Program-made: the position numbers and the translations under genes | Origin: Flavitalea sp966112615 | GTDB lineage: Bacteria; Bacteroidota; Bacteroidia; Chitinophagales; Chitinophagaceae | Length of the DNA: 64,000 nucleotides | Assembly (NCBI GenBank): GCA_966112615.1 | Contig: CBHWDO010000016.1 | Coordinates: 1-64,000 of the forward strand | Direction: 5' to 3' | Part shown: piece after piece, positions 27,791 to 34,361 of the stretch | Layout of the letters: every line of letters begins with the position of its first letter | Numbering within the stretch: the stretch's first letter is position 1 | Notes under the pieces: model-generated | The model's database searches: none | The model's input: only the letters and a program-made list of their open reading frames with translations | Told to the model about the DNA's origin: nothing

Positions 27791-27799
27791 TACCTTCGC
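27791..27799 (+). promoter_or_regulatory. Putative -7 promoter element (TACCTTCGC) for tsaD
   Basis: One mismatch to TAnnTTTG. It begins right at the permease stop and ends three bases before the tsaD ATG, which would make the tsaD message leaderless or nearly so. Confidence 0.35.
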
Positions 27800-27802
27800 G
27801 CC

Positions 27803-28807
27803 ATGGTAAATATCCTGGCGATCGAATCCTCCTGTGACGAGACTTCAGCTGCTGTTTGTCGCGATGGCAAGATCCTTTCCAATCATATTGCCAACCAGCT
27901 GGTGCATGAAAAATATGGCGGTGTCGTGCCGGAATTGGCTTCCCGCGCGCATATGCAGAACATCGTACCTGTTGTGGATGCAGCATTAAAAGAAGCCGGT
28001 GTGAGTCTGCAGGAAATCTCTGCCATTGCATTTACCCAGGCACCGGGATTGATAGGTTCCCTGCTGGTGGGCGCACAATTTGCTAAATCACTTGCCTTAT
28101 CGCTCGATCTTCCACTGATTGCCGTGCACCATATGCAGGCACATGTAATGGCCAATATGATCGAAGAACCAAGGCCGGCATTTCCATTTCTTTGTCTTAC
28201 CGTAAGTGGAGGTCATACTCAAATTGTATTATGCAACTCTCCCACCAATATGGAAGTTATTGGTGAAACCATTGATGATGCTGCGGGAGAAGCTTTTGAT
28301 AAATCTGCCAAGATACTGGGACTTCCCTATCCCGGCGGACCATTGATAGACAAATACGCCAAAGAAGGAAACCCGCATGCATACAGGTTTCCGGAGCCAC
28401 AAATCCCGGAGTTGAATTTTAGTTTCAGCGGATTGAAGACTGCCATTCTTTATTTCCTACAGGATAACAAAGCGAAGGATCCTGATTTTGTATCAAAAAA
28501 TCTAAATGATATTTGCGCTTCGATTCAAAACAGAATCGTATCCATTTTATTAAATAAGTTGAAGAAAGCATCCATTCAGACCGGGATCAAAGAGATAGCA
28601 CTGGCTGGTGGTGTTTCTGCCAATAGTGGATTGCGAAAAGCTTTCACTGAAATGGGAGAAGTTTATGGATGGAACACGTATATCCCTTCCTTTCAATATT
28701 GCACCGACAATGCAGGGATGATCGCCATGTCGGCCTATTATAAATTCATGGAAGGAGATTTCACTCCATTAAGCACACAACCATCTGCAAGGGCAGAATG
28801 GAAATGA
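27803..28807 (+). CDS. tsaD: tRNA threonylcarbamoyladenosine synthase subunit TsaD
   Basis: 334 residues. Transfers the threonylcarbamoyl group to A37 of ANN-decoding tRNAs together with TsaB and TsaE. ASKHA-fold motifs are seen: ILAIESSCDETSAAV at residues 4-18, metal-binding His110 and His114 in HHMQAH, the SGGHTQIVLC strand, and GGVSANSGLRKAF. The partner genes are not in the window. Essential in most bacteria. Confidence 0.96.
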   Translation: MVNILAIESSCDETSAAVCRDGKILSNHIANQLVHEKYGGVVPELASRAHMQNIVPVVDAALKEAGVSLQEISAIAFTQAPGLIGSLLVGAQFAKSLALSLDLPLIAVHHMQAHVMANMIEEPRPAFPFLCLTVSGGHTQIVLCNSPTNMEVIGETIDDAAGEAFDKSAKILGLPYPGGPLIDKYAKEGNPHAYRFPEPQIPELNFSFSGLKTAILYFLQDNKAKDPDFVSKNLNDICASIQNRIVSILLNKLKKASIQTGIKEIALAGGVSANSGLRKAFTEMGEVYGWNTYIPSFQYCTDNAGMIAMSAYYKFMEGDFTPLSTQPSARAEWK

Positions 28808-29517
28808 TCATGGGTAATTCATTTTTCAAATTCAAACAGTTCACGATCCACCAGGATAAATGTGCGATGAAAGTCTGCACGGATGCCTGCATTTTTGGCG
28901 CCTGGTCGGCGAAACATTTTAGCCATGCTGCCAGCACTTTAGATATCGGCAGCGGAACCGGTCTGCTTATGATGATGATGGCTCAGCAAACCTCCGGAAC
29001 CATTGATGGGATTGAATTAGAGAATGATTGCTTTGAGCAGTTGAAAGAAAATATTTTGCAAAATGACTGGAGAGAGCGACTGCATATTCACCATGGCGAC
29101 GTTAGGAATTTTGAACCGGGAAAGAAGTATGACCTGGTGGTATCAAACCCTCCATTTTTTGAAGGCGATCTGAAATCTGATTCCAATGCAGAGCAACTTG
29201 CAAAGCATAGTAAAGAATTAACCCTGCAGGAATTGTTTCAATCAATTAAAAAATTCTTTTCAACTGATGGTGCTTTCAATGTTTTGATTCCATATCATCG
29301 ATATGAAGAAACACGGAAACTGGCCGGTGAAAAGGGTTTGATTCTTCAGCGGGAGTTGCTGGTTCGACAAACAGAGAAACATGCATTCTTCAGGGCAATG
29401 CTCAGTTTCAGCTTCCACTCACAGTCATGCCTAACCGAAGTACTGACCATTAAAGAAAAGGGTCAATATTCAGTGGCATTTATTGATCTGCTTAAAGATT
29501 ATTATCTCTATCTCTAG
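28804..29517 (+). CDS. trmN6: tRNA1(Val) (adenine(37)-N6)-methyltransferase, TrmN6/YfiC type
   Basis: About 237 residues. N-terminal FKFKQFTIHQDKCAMKVCTD matches the family, motif I is LDIGSGTGLLMMMMAQ, and the N6-adenine signature is VVSNPPFFEGDL. The ATGs at 28804 and 28810 are both possible; the first forms an ATGA overlap with the tsaD stop, which suggests translational coupling. Both enzymes modify A37 of tRNAs, so the pairing makes sense. The stop overlaps the convergent gene in CTAG. Confidence 0.88.
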   Translation: MIMGNSFFKFKQFTIHQDKCAMKVCTDACIFGAWSAKHFSHAASTLDIGSGTGLLMMMMAQQTSGTIDGIELENDCFEQLKENILQNDWRERLHIHHGDVRNFEPGKKYDLVVSNPPFFEGDLKSDSNAEQLAKHSKELTLQELFQSIKKFFSTDGAFNVLIPYHRYEETRKLAGEKGLILQRELLVRQTEKHAFFRAMLSFSFHSQSCLTEVLTIKEKGQYSVAFIDLLKDYYLYL

Positions 29518-30725
29518 GAATCAATGTTTGCGTTAGCATAATCTTCAAGATAGGAGAATCTGCCAGTCAGTTTACCGTGATGAAGGATGGTTGCATTATG
29601 AATGGTTTCTGATCCTGAACCAAGCAGGTCGGTCAGTACATGTTTCAGCAATTGTTCTCCAAAATACCTTGATGCATCGCGTGGTAATTCGTTAGGAAGA
29701 TTTCCTACAGCCATGATATCGATAGAGCCCGGAAGATAAGGCTGGGTGCGGTTCCCGGAAGTTTTATCCACTCCATAAACAGGATCTTCAATTGTTGAAT
29801 CGCCGAGATTGCAGGGAACAGAGCCACCTTTATCATCCGTGATATCAGCTATGGTGGTGATGTTGAAATCAGGATCATTAATGTTCTCCATTTCGAAGAG
29901 TCGGGGCATATTCACATCCCAATAGATCCCGTTCATCAGAATATCTGTTACCGGAACATAGTCGATGAACTTACAGATATAATCTGCAGGGTTATTATGA
30001 AAATCTTCCCTGTTATACTTGCCGGTGATGGCATGTTCATAAAGCATGGCACCTTTCAGTTGCGTGAATACGGGATAGGAGAATTCTTTTGAAAGGTATT
30101 CATCCGGTTCAACTTCTATCACTTCCATCAGGTTCATGATCTCAAGGATCCCGTGAGCAACGCGACCCGAGCCGGTTACAGCGATCTTGATATTCGGAAG
30201 CTTTAATCCGAAATAGGTATGGATCAGTTCGCGAAAACTTTTCTGTTTGAAAACACGATCAAGCTCGAAGGTTCCGCTTCTTTTCCCATAAGCCATCATC
30301 CCATTGTGTGCACCAACGATCCCTGCAAAGAATCCAAATCCGAGGATTCTTTGTCCATCTTCATGCTCCAGGCATTCATAATCGATCAGGGTATTTTGAT
30401 TCCTGATCAGGGTCTGGAACATTTCCTGGTTATAAGGCTGCTTTTTCCTGGTATGAGAAAAGAAGAGATAGGTTTTACCGGGCAATAGTTGTGGAATAGG
30501 GACTTCCTTAATGCCGAATAGGAAATCACAATGGTCGATGGATTCGCTGACTTCAATGCCGGCGGCCTGGTATTCGCGGTCGGAAAAACATCGGGTGGCA
30601 GAGGACTGCACGGTGACCGAAACGCCAGGAATATTTTTGAGGATCCATTTACATTGATCAGGCGTAAGTGCTACCCTGTTATCGCCCGGGATTTTACCTT
30701 CTCTTATCAAACCTATACTGTGCAT
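29514..30725 (-). CDS. Saccharopine dehydrogenase-like / alanine dehydrogenase-superfamily oxidoreductase
   Basis: About 403 residues. The N-terminus HSIGLIREGKIPGDNRVALT is the AlaDH/PNT N-terminal fold also found in lysine-forming saccharopine dehydrogenases and lysine-ketoglutarate reductases. A Rossmann nucleotide-binding stretch is visible as IKIAVTGSGRVAHGILEIM (about residues 180-200). The middle has the family text GFFAGIVGAHNGMMAYG. It probably acts in lysine or amino-acid metabolism; the substrate is not proven. ATG at 30725 preferred over 30752, which overlaps the hscB promoter. Confidence 0.78.
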   Translation of the reverse strand: MHSIGLIREGKIPGDNRVALTPDQCKWILKNIPGVSVTVQSSATRCFSDREYQAAGIEVSESIDHCDFLFGIKEVPIPQLLPGKTYLFFSHTRKKQPYNQEMFQTLIRNQNTLIDYECLEHEDGQRILGFGFFAGIVGAHNGMMAYGKRSGTFELDRVFKQKSFRELIHTYFGLKLPNIKIAVTGSGRVAHGILEIMNLMEVIEVEPDEYLSKEFSYPVFTQLKGAMLYEHAITGKYNREDFHNNPADYICKFIDYVPVTDILMNGIYWDVNMPRLFEMENINDPDFNITTIADITDDKGGSVPCNLGDSTIEDPVYGVDKTSGNRTQPYLPGSIDIMAVGNLPNELPRDASRYFGEQLLKHVLTDLLGSGSETIHNATILHHGKLTGRFSYLEDYANANIDS

Positions 30726-30730
30726 TATTG

Positions 30731-30739
30731 TACCTTTGC
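30731..30739 (+). promoter_or_regulatory. Bacteroidota-type -7 promoter element (TACCTTTGC) for hscB
   Basis: Matches TAnnTTTG and is placed 16 bases before the hscB ATG, in the 30-base space between two divergent genes. Confidence 0.55.
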
Positions 30740-30755
30740 TTTCAACGGACAAAAT

Positions 30756-31292
30756 ATGAACTATTTCGAATTATATGGTATTCCTGTTTTAATGAAGGTA
30801 GAGCAAGCTGGGATCCGGAAGAAGTTTTATGAGTTGAGCAGGCAGTATCATCCTGATTTTTATTTATCGGCTTCGGAAGAGAAAAAAGCTGAAGCGCTGG
30901 AACGTTCATCTGAAGTGAACAAGGCATTCAACACTTTTCAGAACCAGGACGACCTGATCAGGTATGTGTTGAAGTTGAAAGGATTGCTTCATGATGAGGA
31001 GAAATATGAGTTAGGGCCGGATTTCCTGATGGAGGTAATGGATATTAATGAGCAATTGATGGAGTTGGAGATGGAACCTTCAGAAGAAAAATTGAAAGAA
31101 ACAGAAATTATTGCAAAAGACCTTTTAAACAAGAGTTATGAAGATGTTGCGCCGGTTATTGAGGATTATCGGGAAGGTATTACTTCCGAAAAAGAGTTGT
31201 TGCAGGTAAAAGAATATTATTACAGGAAAAAATATTTGCAACGCATTTTGGACAAGATAAATGATATCCGTAATATTGCATCCCAATTTTGA
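30756..31292 (+). CDS. hscB: Fe-S cluster assembly co-chaperone HscB
   Basis: 178-residue J-domain protein. The HPD motif that activates the Hsp70 partner is at residues 32-34 (QYHPDFY), and the C-terminal helical bundle (FLMEVMDINEQLMELE, with conserved DINE-type helix) is the part that binds the IscU scaffold. HscB delivers IscU to HscA during iron-sulfur cluster transfer. No hscA or isc gene is adjacent. The longer frame from 30531 starts inside the divergent gene and is not used. Confidence 0.9.
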   Translation: MNYFELYGIPVLMKVEQAGIRKKFYELSRQYHPDFYLSASEEKKAEALERSSEVNKAFNTFQNQDDLIRYVLKLKGLLHDEEKYELGPDFLMEVMDINEQLMELEMEPSEEKLKETEIIAKDLLNKSYEDVAPVIEDYREGITSEKELLQVKEYYYRKKYLQRILDKINDIRNIASQF

Positions 31293-31307
31293 TGGAAGCA
31301 TCGAAAT

Positions 31308-31391
31308 GCCCTGGTGGCGGAATTGGTAGACGCAGCAGACTCAAAATCTGCCATTCGCAAGGATGTATCGGTTCGACTCCGATCTAGGGCA
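31308..31391 (+). tRNA. tRNA-Leu (anticodon CAA)
   Basis: 84 bases. The acceptor arm GCCCTGG pairs with CTAGGGC (31384-31390) and is followed by discriminator A; CCA is not encoded. The anticodon stem GCAGA/TCTGC holds loop CTCAAAA, giving anticodon CAA. A long variable arm (type II tRNA) and a TTCGACTCC T-loop region are visible. It is intact and sits directly at the left edge of the prophage. Confidence 0.95.
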
Positions 31392-31402
31392 CTACCACTT
31401 AA

Positions 31403-31446
31403 AAAAAGGCTTGATAACACTACGTTTCAAGCCTTTTTCTTTTTTT
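31403..31446 (+). terminator. Rho-independent terminator after tRNA-Leu
   Basis: Arms AAAAAGGCTTGA (31403-31414) and TCAAGCCTTTTT (31427-31438), 12-base loop, followed by a T-rich tract on the + strand. It ends the tRNA (and possibly hscB) transcript. Confidence 0.85.
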
Positions 31447-31470
31447 ACCGACAATTTTACCGACAATTTG
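31447..31470. repeat. Tandem 12-bp direct repeat at the prophage edge
   Basis: ACCGACAATTTT is followed at once by ACCGACAATTTG (11 of 12 identical). It lies between the tRNA terminator and the phage terminator, where the attachment site must be. It could be a recombinase arm-binding site or the coding remnant of an old gene end. Confidence 0.6.
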
Positions 31471-31476
31471 AAGCAT

Positions 31477-31508
31477 AAAAAACCCCGCAATGTAGAAACA
31501 CCCGGGGT
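31477..31508 (-). terminator. Terminator of the phage late operon
   Basis: On the - strand the stem ACCCCG/CGGGGT (31503-31508 with 31482-31487, 15-base loop) is followed by TTTTTT. It lies about 48 bases behind the endolysin stop and should end the long leftward phage transcript. Confidence 0.75.
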
Positions 31509-31555
31509 GCAAGACCAAAACTAACAATGCATGAGAAAATGAACGTACTGCTCTG

Positions 31556-32128
31556 CTATTTTATATTAAAAACCAACTTTGCCCTGTTGTAGAAATCAAG
31601 TCTTTCTGCATATCCATTCAGACCGCCATTTATAAGCCTCGTAAGCCACTGAAATTTGACATACCATTTCTTTGTAACCTTGGAATATCCCTTCCAGTTT
31701 TCCGGCAGATCAGCCACATTATTAAGTTTGCGGCTGTTCCAATACCAGAATGCCGATTCAACTGCATATTGAGGAGTTGCAAGCAATTCAGGATTTCTTC
31801 CCAGCCGATCATCACCGAATAATGCCAGCGAACAACGGAGGTAATTATTTCTTCCGGTAACCTGAATCAATCCCCTACCCTTGAACTTAACACCATCGCC
31901 AGGATAAATATTACCAAGATCTTTTCTTCCTTCGTATGCCCTTCCTGATGCGATCTCACGCACATATTTAAAGGATCCTGATTCATGTGCAACCTGTGCG
32001 ATGAAACATGCAAGCCTGATCGGAGTATTTACCTGGTACTTGATCGCATAGGTGATTATATGAGGCAAAAACACTTCAAGATTCTTTCCCCCTGGAACTA
32101 TGCGCTTAAGTTGATCAAGAGTTAACAT
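31556..32128 (-). CDS. GH19 chitinase-like endolysin
   Basis: 190-residue glycoside hydrolase of family 19, used by many phages to cut peptidoglycan at lysis. The catalytic Glu49 is in QVAHESGSFKYV, and the family blocks GDGVKFKGRGLIQVTG and NNYLRC follow. No signal peptide or transmembrane segment, so it should need a holin or other release route. It is the last gene of the late operon. Confidence 0.92.
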   Translation of the reverse strand: MLTLDQLKRIVPGGKNLEVFLPHIITYAIKYQVNTPIRLACFIAQVAHESGSFKYVREIASGRAYEGRKDLGNIYPGDGVKFKGRGLIQVTGRNNYLRCSLALFGDDRLGRNPELLATPQYAVESAFWYWNSRKLNNVADLPENWKGYSKVTKKWYVKFQWLTRLINGGLNGYAERLDFYNRAKLVFNIK

Positions 32129-32134
32129 AGGTCA

Positions 32135-32545
32135 TTATTTTAAAAAATAAATGGCCGTTCCGGTGGAAACAATTCCTCCAACGATTGCCATCCACTTCAA
32201 TGTTTTTTGTTTTCGGATTTGCTTTTGATAAGCTTTGAGTTGCTGATCGATTTCTTTTTTAATCGCATCCTGATTACTGGTGATAAGCTCCAGTCTTGAT
32301 ATGGTACCACGCTGCTCCTGAATGATTCCATCCTTTTGGCTGATGATCTTTTCCAGCAGCTCACCTCTTTTTTCCAATAGGTCAGTTCGGATCTTCAATT
32401 CATCATAGCGAACAAGATCCTGCAGTGCAGATAATGCAGTGGATTTTTTCAGCTTCACTACATTACTGTCACTCGTACCGGTCTGTGAAAAAACGCTCAA
32501 TTGCACGAGCATCAGCAGTATCGTAAATGCTAATAATTTTTTCAT
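32135..32545 (-). CDS. Small exported coiled-coil protein with C-terminal membrane anchor (spanin-like candidate)
   Basis: 136 residues from ATG 32545. A signal peptide (MKKLLAFTILLMLVQLSVFS) without a lipobox cysteine is followed by a long coiled coil (about 45-110, rich in Glu, Lys, Gln, Ile) and a C-terminal transmembrane segment (WMAIVGGIVSTGTAIYFL). The gene overlaps the upstream N-anchored coiled-coil gene by 77 bases in another frame, a layout known for Rz/Rz1 spanin pairs. The missing lipobox argues against a classical outer-membrane Rz1. Confidence 0.6.
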   Translation of the reverse strand: MKKLLAFTILLMLVQLSVFSQTGTSDSNVVKLKKSTALSALQDLVRYDELKIRTDLLEKRGELLEKIISQKDGIIQEQRGTISRLELITSNQDAIKKEIDQQLKAYQKQIRKQKTLKWMAIVGGIVSTGTAIYFLK

Positions 32546-32807
32546 GATATTCTTTTGTCCGGATGATCTCCCTGTCAATCCCTCTTACTTCATTAAACAG
32601 ACTGTCCACCTTCGCTTCCCGAATGGAATCGCGAACCTTTGCATGATAGTTCTCGATGCGGAGGGAATCATTTTGCTTCTGTAAGTATTCGATCAGTCCT
32701 TCCTGGCCCTGTCTCTTCGGCCACAAGAACCAGATCAATACCAAGAGCAAAATGACTCCGGCTCCGATCGCGAACGGTTTAAAGTTTTTTGATTCCTGGA
32801 ATGACAT
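32469..32807 (-). CDS. N-terminally membrane-anchored coiled-coil protein (Rz-like i-spanin candidate)
   Basis: 112 residues. One transmembrane segment at about 12-30 (FAIGAGVILLLVLIWFLW), then a charged coiled coil with heptad-like Leu/Ile spacing. That is the topology of an inner-membrane spanin, which helps break the outer membrane at lysis. It stands between holin-like genes and the endolysin, which supports a lysis role. Homology to a known Rz cannot be shown here. Confidence 0.55.
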   Translation of the reverse strand: MSFQESKNFKPFAIGAGVILLLVLIWFLWPKRQGQEGLIEYLQKQNDSLRIENYHAKVRDSIREAKVDSLFNEVRGIDREIIRTKEYHEKIISIYDTADARAIERFFTDRYE

Positions 32808-33024
32808 AGGTGAAATACATTAAGCCCATGACTGATAAGGTGATCAAGGCTCCTTTAATGGAGTATTTGTCAATGAAATAAACCAACAGGCCACCAAGGA
32901 TAAACACCAGAACAGCTTTAGGAAGGATCATTGACAACTTAAATGCAGGGCCATACTTGATCCATTGCAAAAGGATCATGATGGCAATTCCAATCAACAC
33001 GAATAGTAATAATGAAAAGTCCAT
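32779..33024 (-). CDS. Small membrane protein, holin-like candidate
   Basis: About 81 residues from ATG 33024 with three hydrophobic segments (FSLLLFVLIGIAIMILLQW; AVLVFILGGLLVYFI; ALITLSVMGLMYFTYV). Size, topology and position one gene from the spanin-like pair fit a class I holin, but several genes here have this look. Overlaps the downstream gene by 29 bases. Confidence 0.5.
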   Translation of the reverse strand: MDFSLLLFVLIGIAIMILLQWIKYGPAFKLSMILPKAVLVFILGGLLVYFIDKYSIKGALITLSVMGLMYFTYVIPGIKKL

Positions 33025-33028
33025 AATA

Positions 33029-33370
33029 TCAATTTTTAAATAATGACTTGTTTTTAATGAACTCTGCCAGTTTATCGGAACCAAGTCCGATCAACACTGC
33101 CACGTACATTGTGATATCAGCCCCCAGCAGCTCACGAGAGAACCGGATGAATAAGAAGATGAGGATAATCGTTGAGATGATCCTTTTGGTATTGTCACTG
33201 AAAAGAAATCTCCAGGAGAATTGCTCCGGTGTTCTATTTGAATTGACATCCCTTTTTGTGGTGCTCAATAAAAGCATTAGGAAAGCGCCCAAAAAAGCAT
33301 ATATCAAAGCACCTACAAGTCTTGCAGTGCTTCCCGGTCCAATAAGGAGTTCTAATAATTCTTGGTTCAT
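33029..33370 (-). CDS. Small membrane protein, lysis-module
   Basis: 113 residues with three predicted transmembrane segments (about 18-36, 60-80, 85-105) and a basic loop between the first two. Function unknown; a holin or holin-associated role is possible from its place. Start forms an ATGA overlap with the upstream gene stop. Confidence 0.5.
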   Translation of the reverse strand: MNQELLELLIGPGSTARLVGALIYAFLGAFLMLLLSTTKRDVNSNRTPEQFSWRFLFSDNTKRIISTIILIFLFIRFSRELLGADITMYVAVLIGLGSDKLAEFIKNKSLFKN

Positions 33371-33672
33371 AATTTTGATTTGAAGAGTTTATAAGAGGTT
33401 TCAAAGCAGATCCACCATACGATCACTACAATTGCGGAAGTCTTAAGATCTTCTCTCATTGCCATCACCAGAGAACCAAGCATGATGTACTTCACCAGGT
33501 GCCATCCATCCAGTCTAACACCAAGGATCTTTTTTTGATGCTTCCAGGATTCCCGCTTATACCAAAACTTCTGATTCCATTTCCGGAAAACTGAAGAGGA
33601 GTAATTTTCATTCTCCAGGACATCCATCATGGCATTAGCAATGGCTGCAATTGCAATGAACAGGTAGATCAT
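33367..33672 (-). CDS. Small membrane protein of the phage lysis module
   Basis: 101 residues. N-terminal hydrophobic helix (MIYLFIAIAAIANAMM), a basic/aromatic middle (KWNQKFWYKRESWKHQKK) and a second hydrophobic stretch at about 62-90. I do not recognise it. Its start shares a TAATG with the upstream stop. Confidence 0.5.
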   Translation of the reverse strand: MIYLFIAIAAIANAMMDVLENENYSSSVFRKWNQKFWYKRESWKHQKKILGVRLDGWHLVKYIMLGSLVMAMREDLKTSAIVVIVWWICFETSYKLFKSKL

Positions 33673-33860
33673 TACTTGCTTCTTTGCTTACTGATAAAGA
33701 ACAGTGTTCCTACAAAAGCAACCAAGCAGATGCCGGCTGCCCATTCCTGTGCGATGCCTGCTTTTGCTGAAAGTTTTGCGCTGTCATTATTGATCAGGAA
33801 GTACATTCCAAAACCTAAAAATGCGATTGCTAAAACTGCTAAGATGTTAGTCTTGCTCAT
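33672..33860 (-). CDS. Two-helix small membrane protein
   Basis: 62 residues with two transmembrane helices (ILAVLAIAFLGFGMYFLI and AAGICLVAFVGTLFFI) and a basic C-terminus (SKQRSK). This is the shape of a class II holin, but no family can be named from sequence alone. Confidence 0.5.
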   Translation of the reverse strand: MSKTNILAVLAIAFLGFGMYFLINNDSAKLSAKAGIAQEWAAGICLVAFVGTLFFISKQRSK

Positions 33861-33870
33861 GATTATATTT

Positions 33871-34176
33871 TTAATGTTTAAAAATCAATGCGATAATTTC
33901 CCTAATACCTACTCCAGCAGGTACCGCCAGGCCGACAATGATTCCCCATCCCCTATTTGATGTGGTATCAAATCGCTTTTCAAGCTTTTCCAATCTTTCA
34001 TCATGGGAATTCACCTGCCCAATCAATCCATTGTCTTCCTTATCATAGGAGTTTCCTGTGAGCACCATTAAGATCTTGTCAACCTTGCTGTCCACTGTGT
34101 TCACTTTCTGATCCACCAGGTTGACTTTACTATCTACCTCTCTAACTTGCCGCTGTATTTCTTGCTCCATTGTCAT
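33871..34176 (-). CDS. Coiled-coil protein with C-terminal membrane segment (XhlA-like layout)
   Basis: 101 residues. Heptad-type repeats VDSKVNLVDQKVNTVDSKVD (about 13-33), a second charged helix, and a C-terminal hydrophobic segment (WGIIVGLAVPAGVGIREIIAL). Small phage proteins of this layout, such as XhlA, associate with holins; whether this is a homologue is not shown. Confidence 0.5.
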   Translation of the reverse strand: MTMEQEIQRQVREVDSKVNLVDQKVNTVDSKVDKILMVLTGNSYDKEDNGLIGQVNSHDERLEKLEKRFDTTSNRGWGIIVGLAVPAGVGIREIIALIFKH

Positions 34177-34208
34177 TGTATAATGGGTTAAGTGGATTTG
34201 TTTGGGGT

Positions 34209-34361
34209 TTAGTTATTATACCGTTGGTAATAGGTTACGGGAATAGGGTTTACGCCATCAGTTCCATCACTCAATAAGAACCTCAGCATATTTGTTTCCG
34301 CTGTGGATCCTGTTGCAGTGGAAAGAGAGGATGTGTTAAAAATCACTCCCCAGGTAGGCAT
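34209..34361 (-). CDS. Short ORF overlapping the esterase 3' end (50 residues)
   Basis: Starts at ATG 34361, 26 bases inside the esterase-like gene and in its +1 frame, and ends at 34209. The predicted peptide has the text LRFLLSDGTDGVNPIPVTYY near its end, resembling a short fibre or structural tail rather than random sequence. It fills what would otherwise be a 160-base gap in a gene-dense operon. Could be a real small gene or a remnant. Confidence 0.4.
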   Translation of the reverse strand: MPTWGVIFNTSSLSTATGSTAETNMLRFLLSDGTDGVNPIPVTYYQRYNN

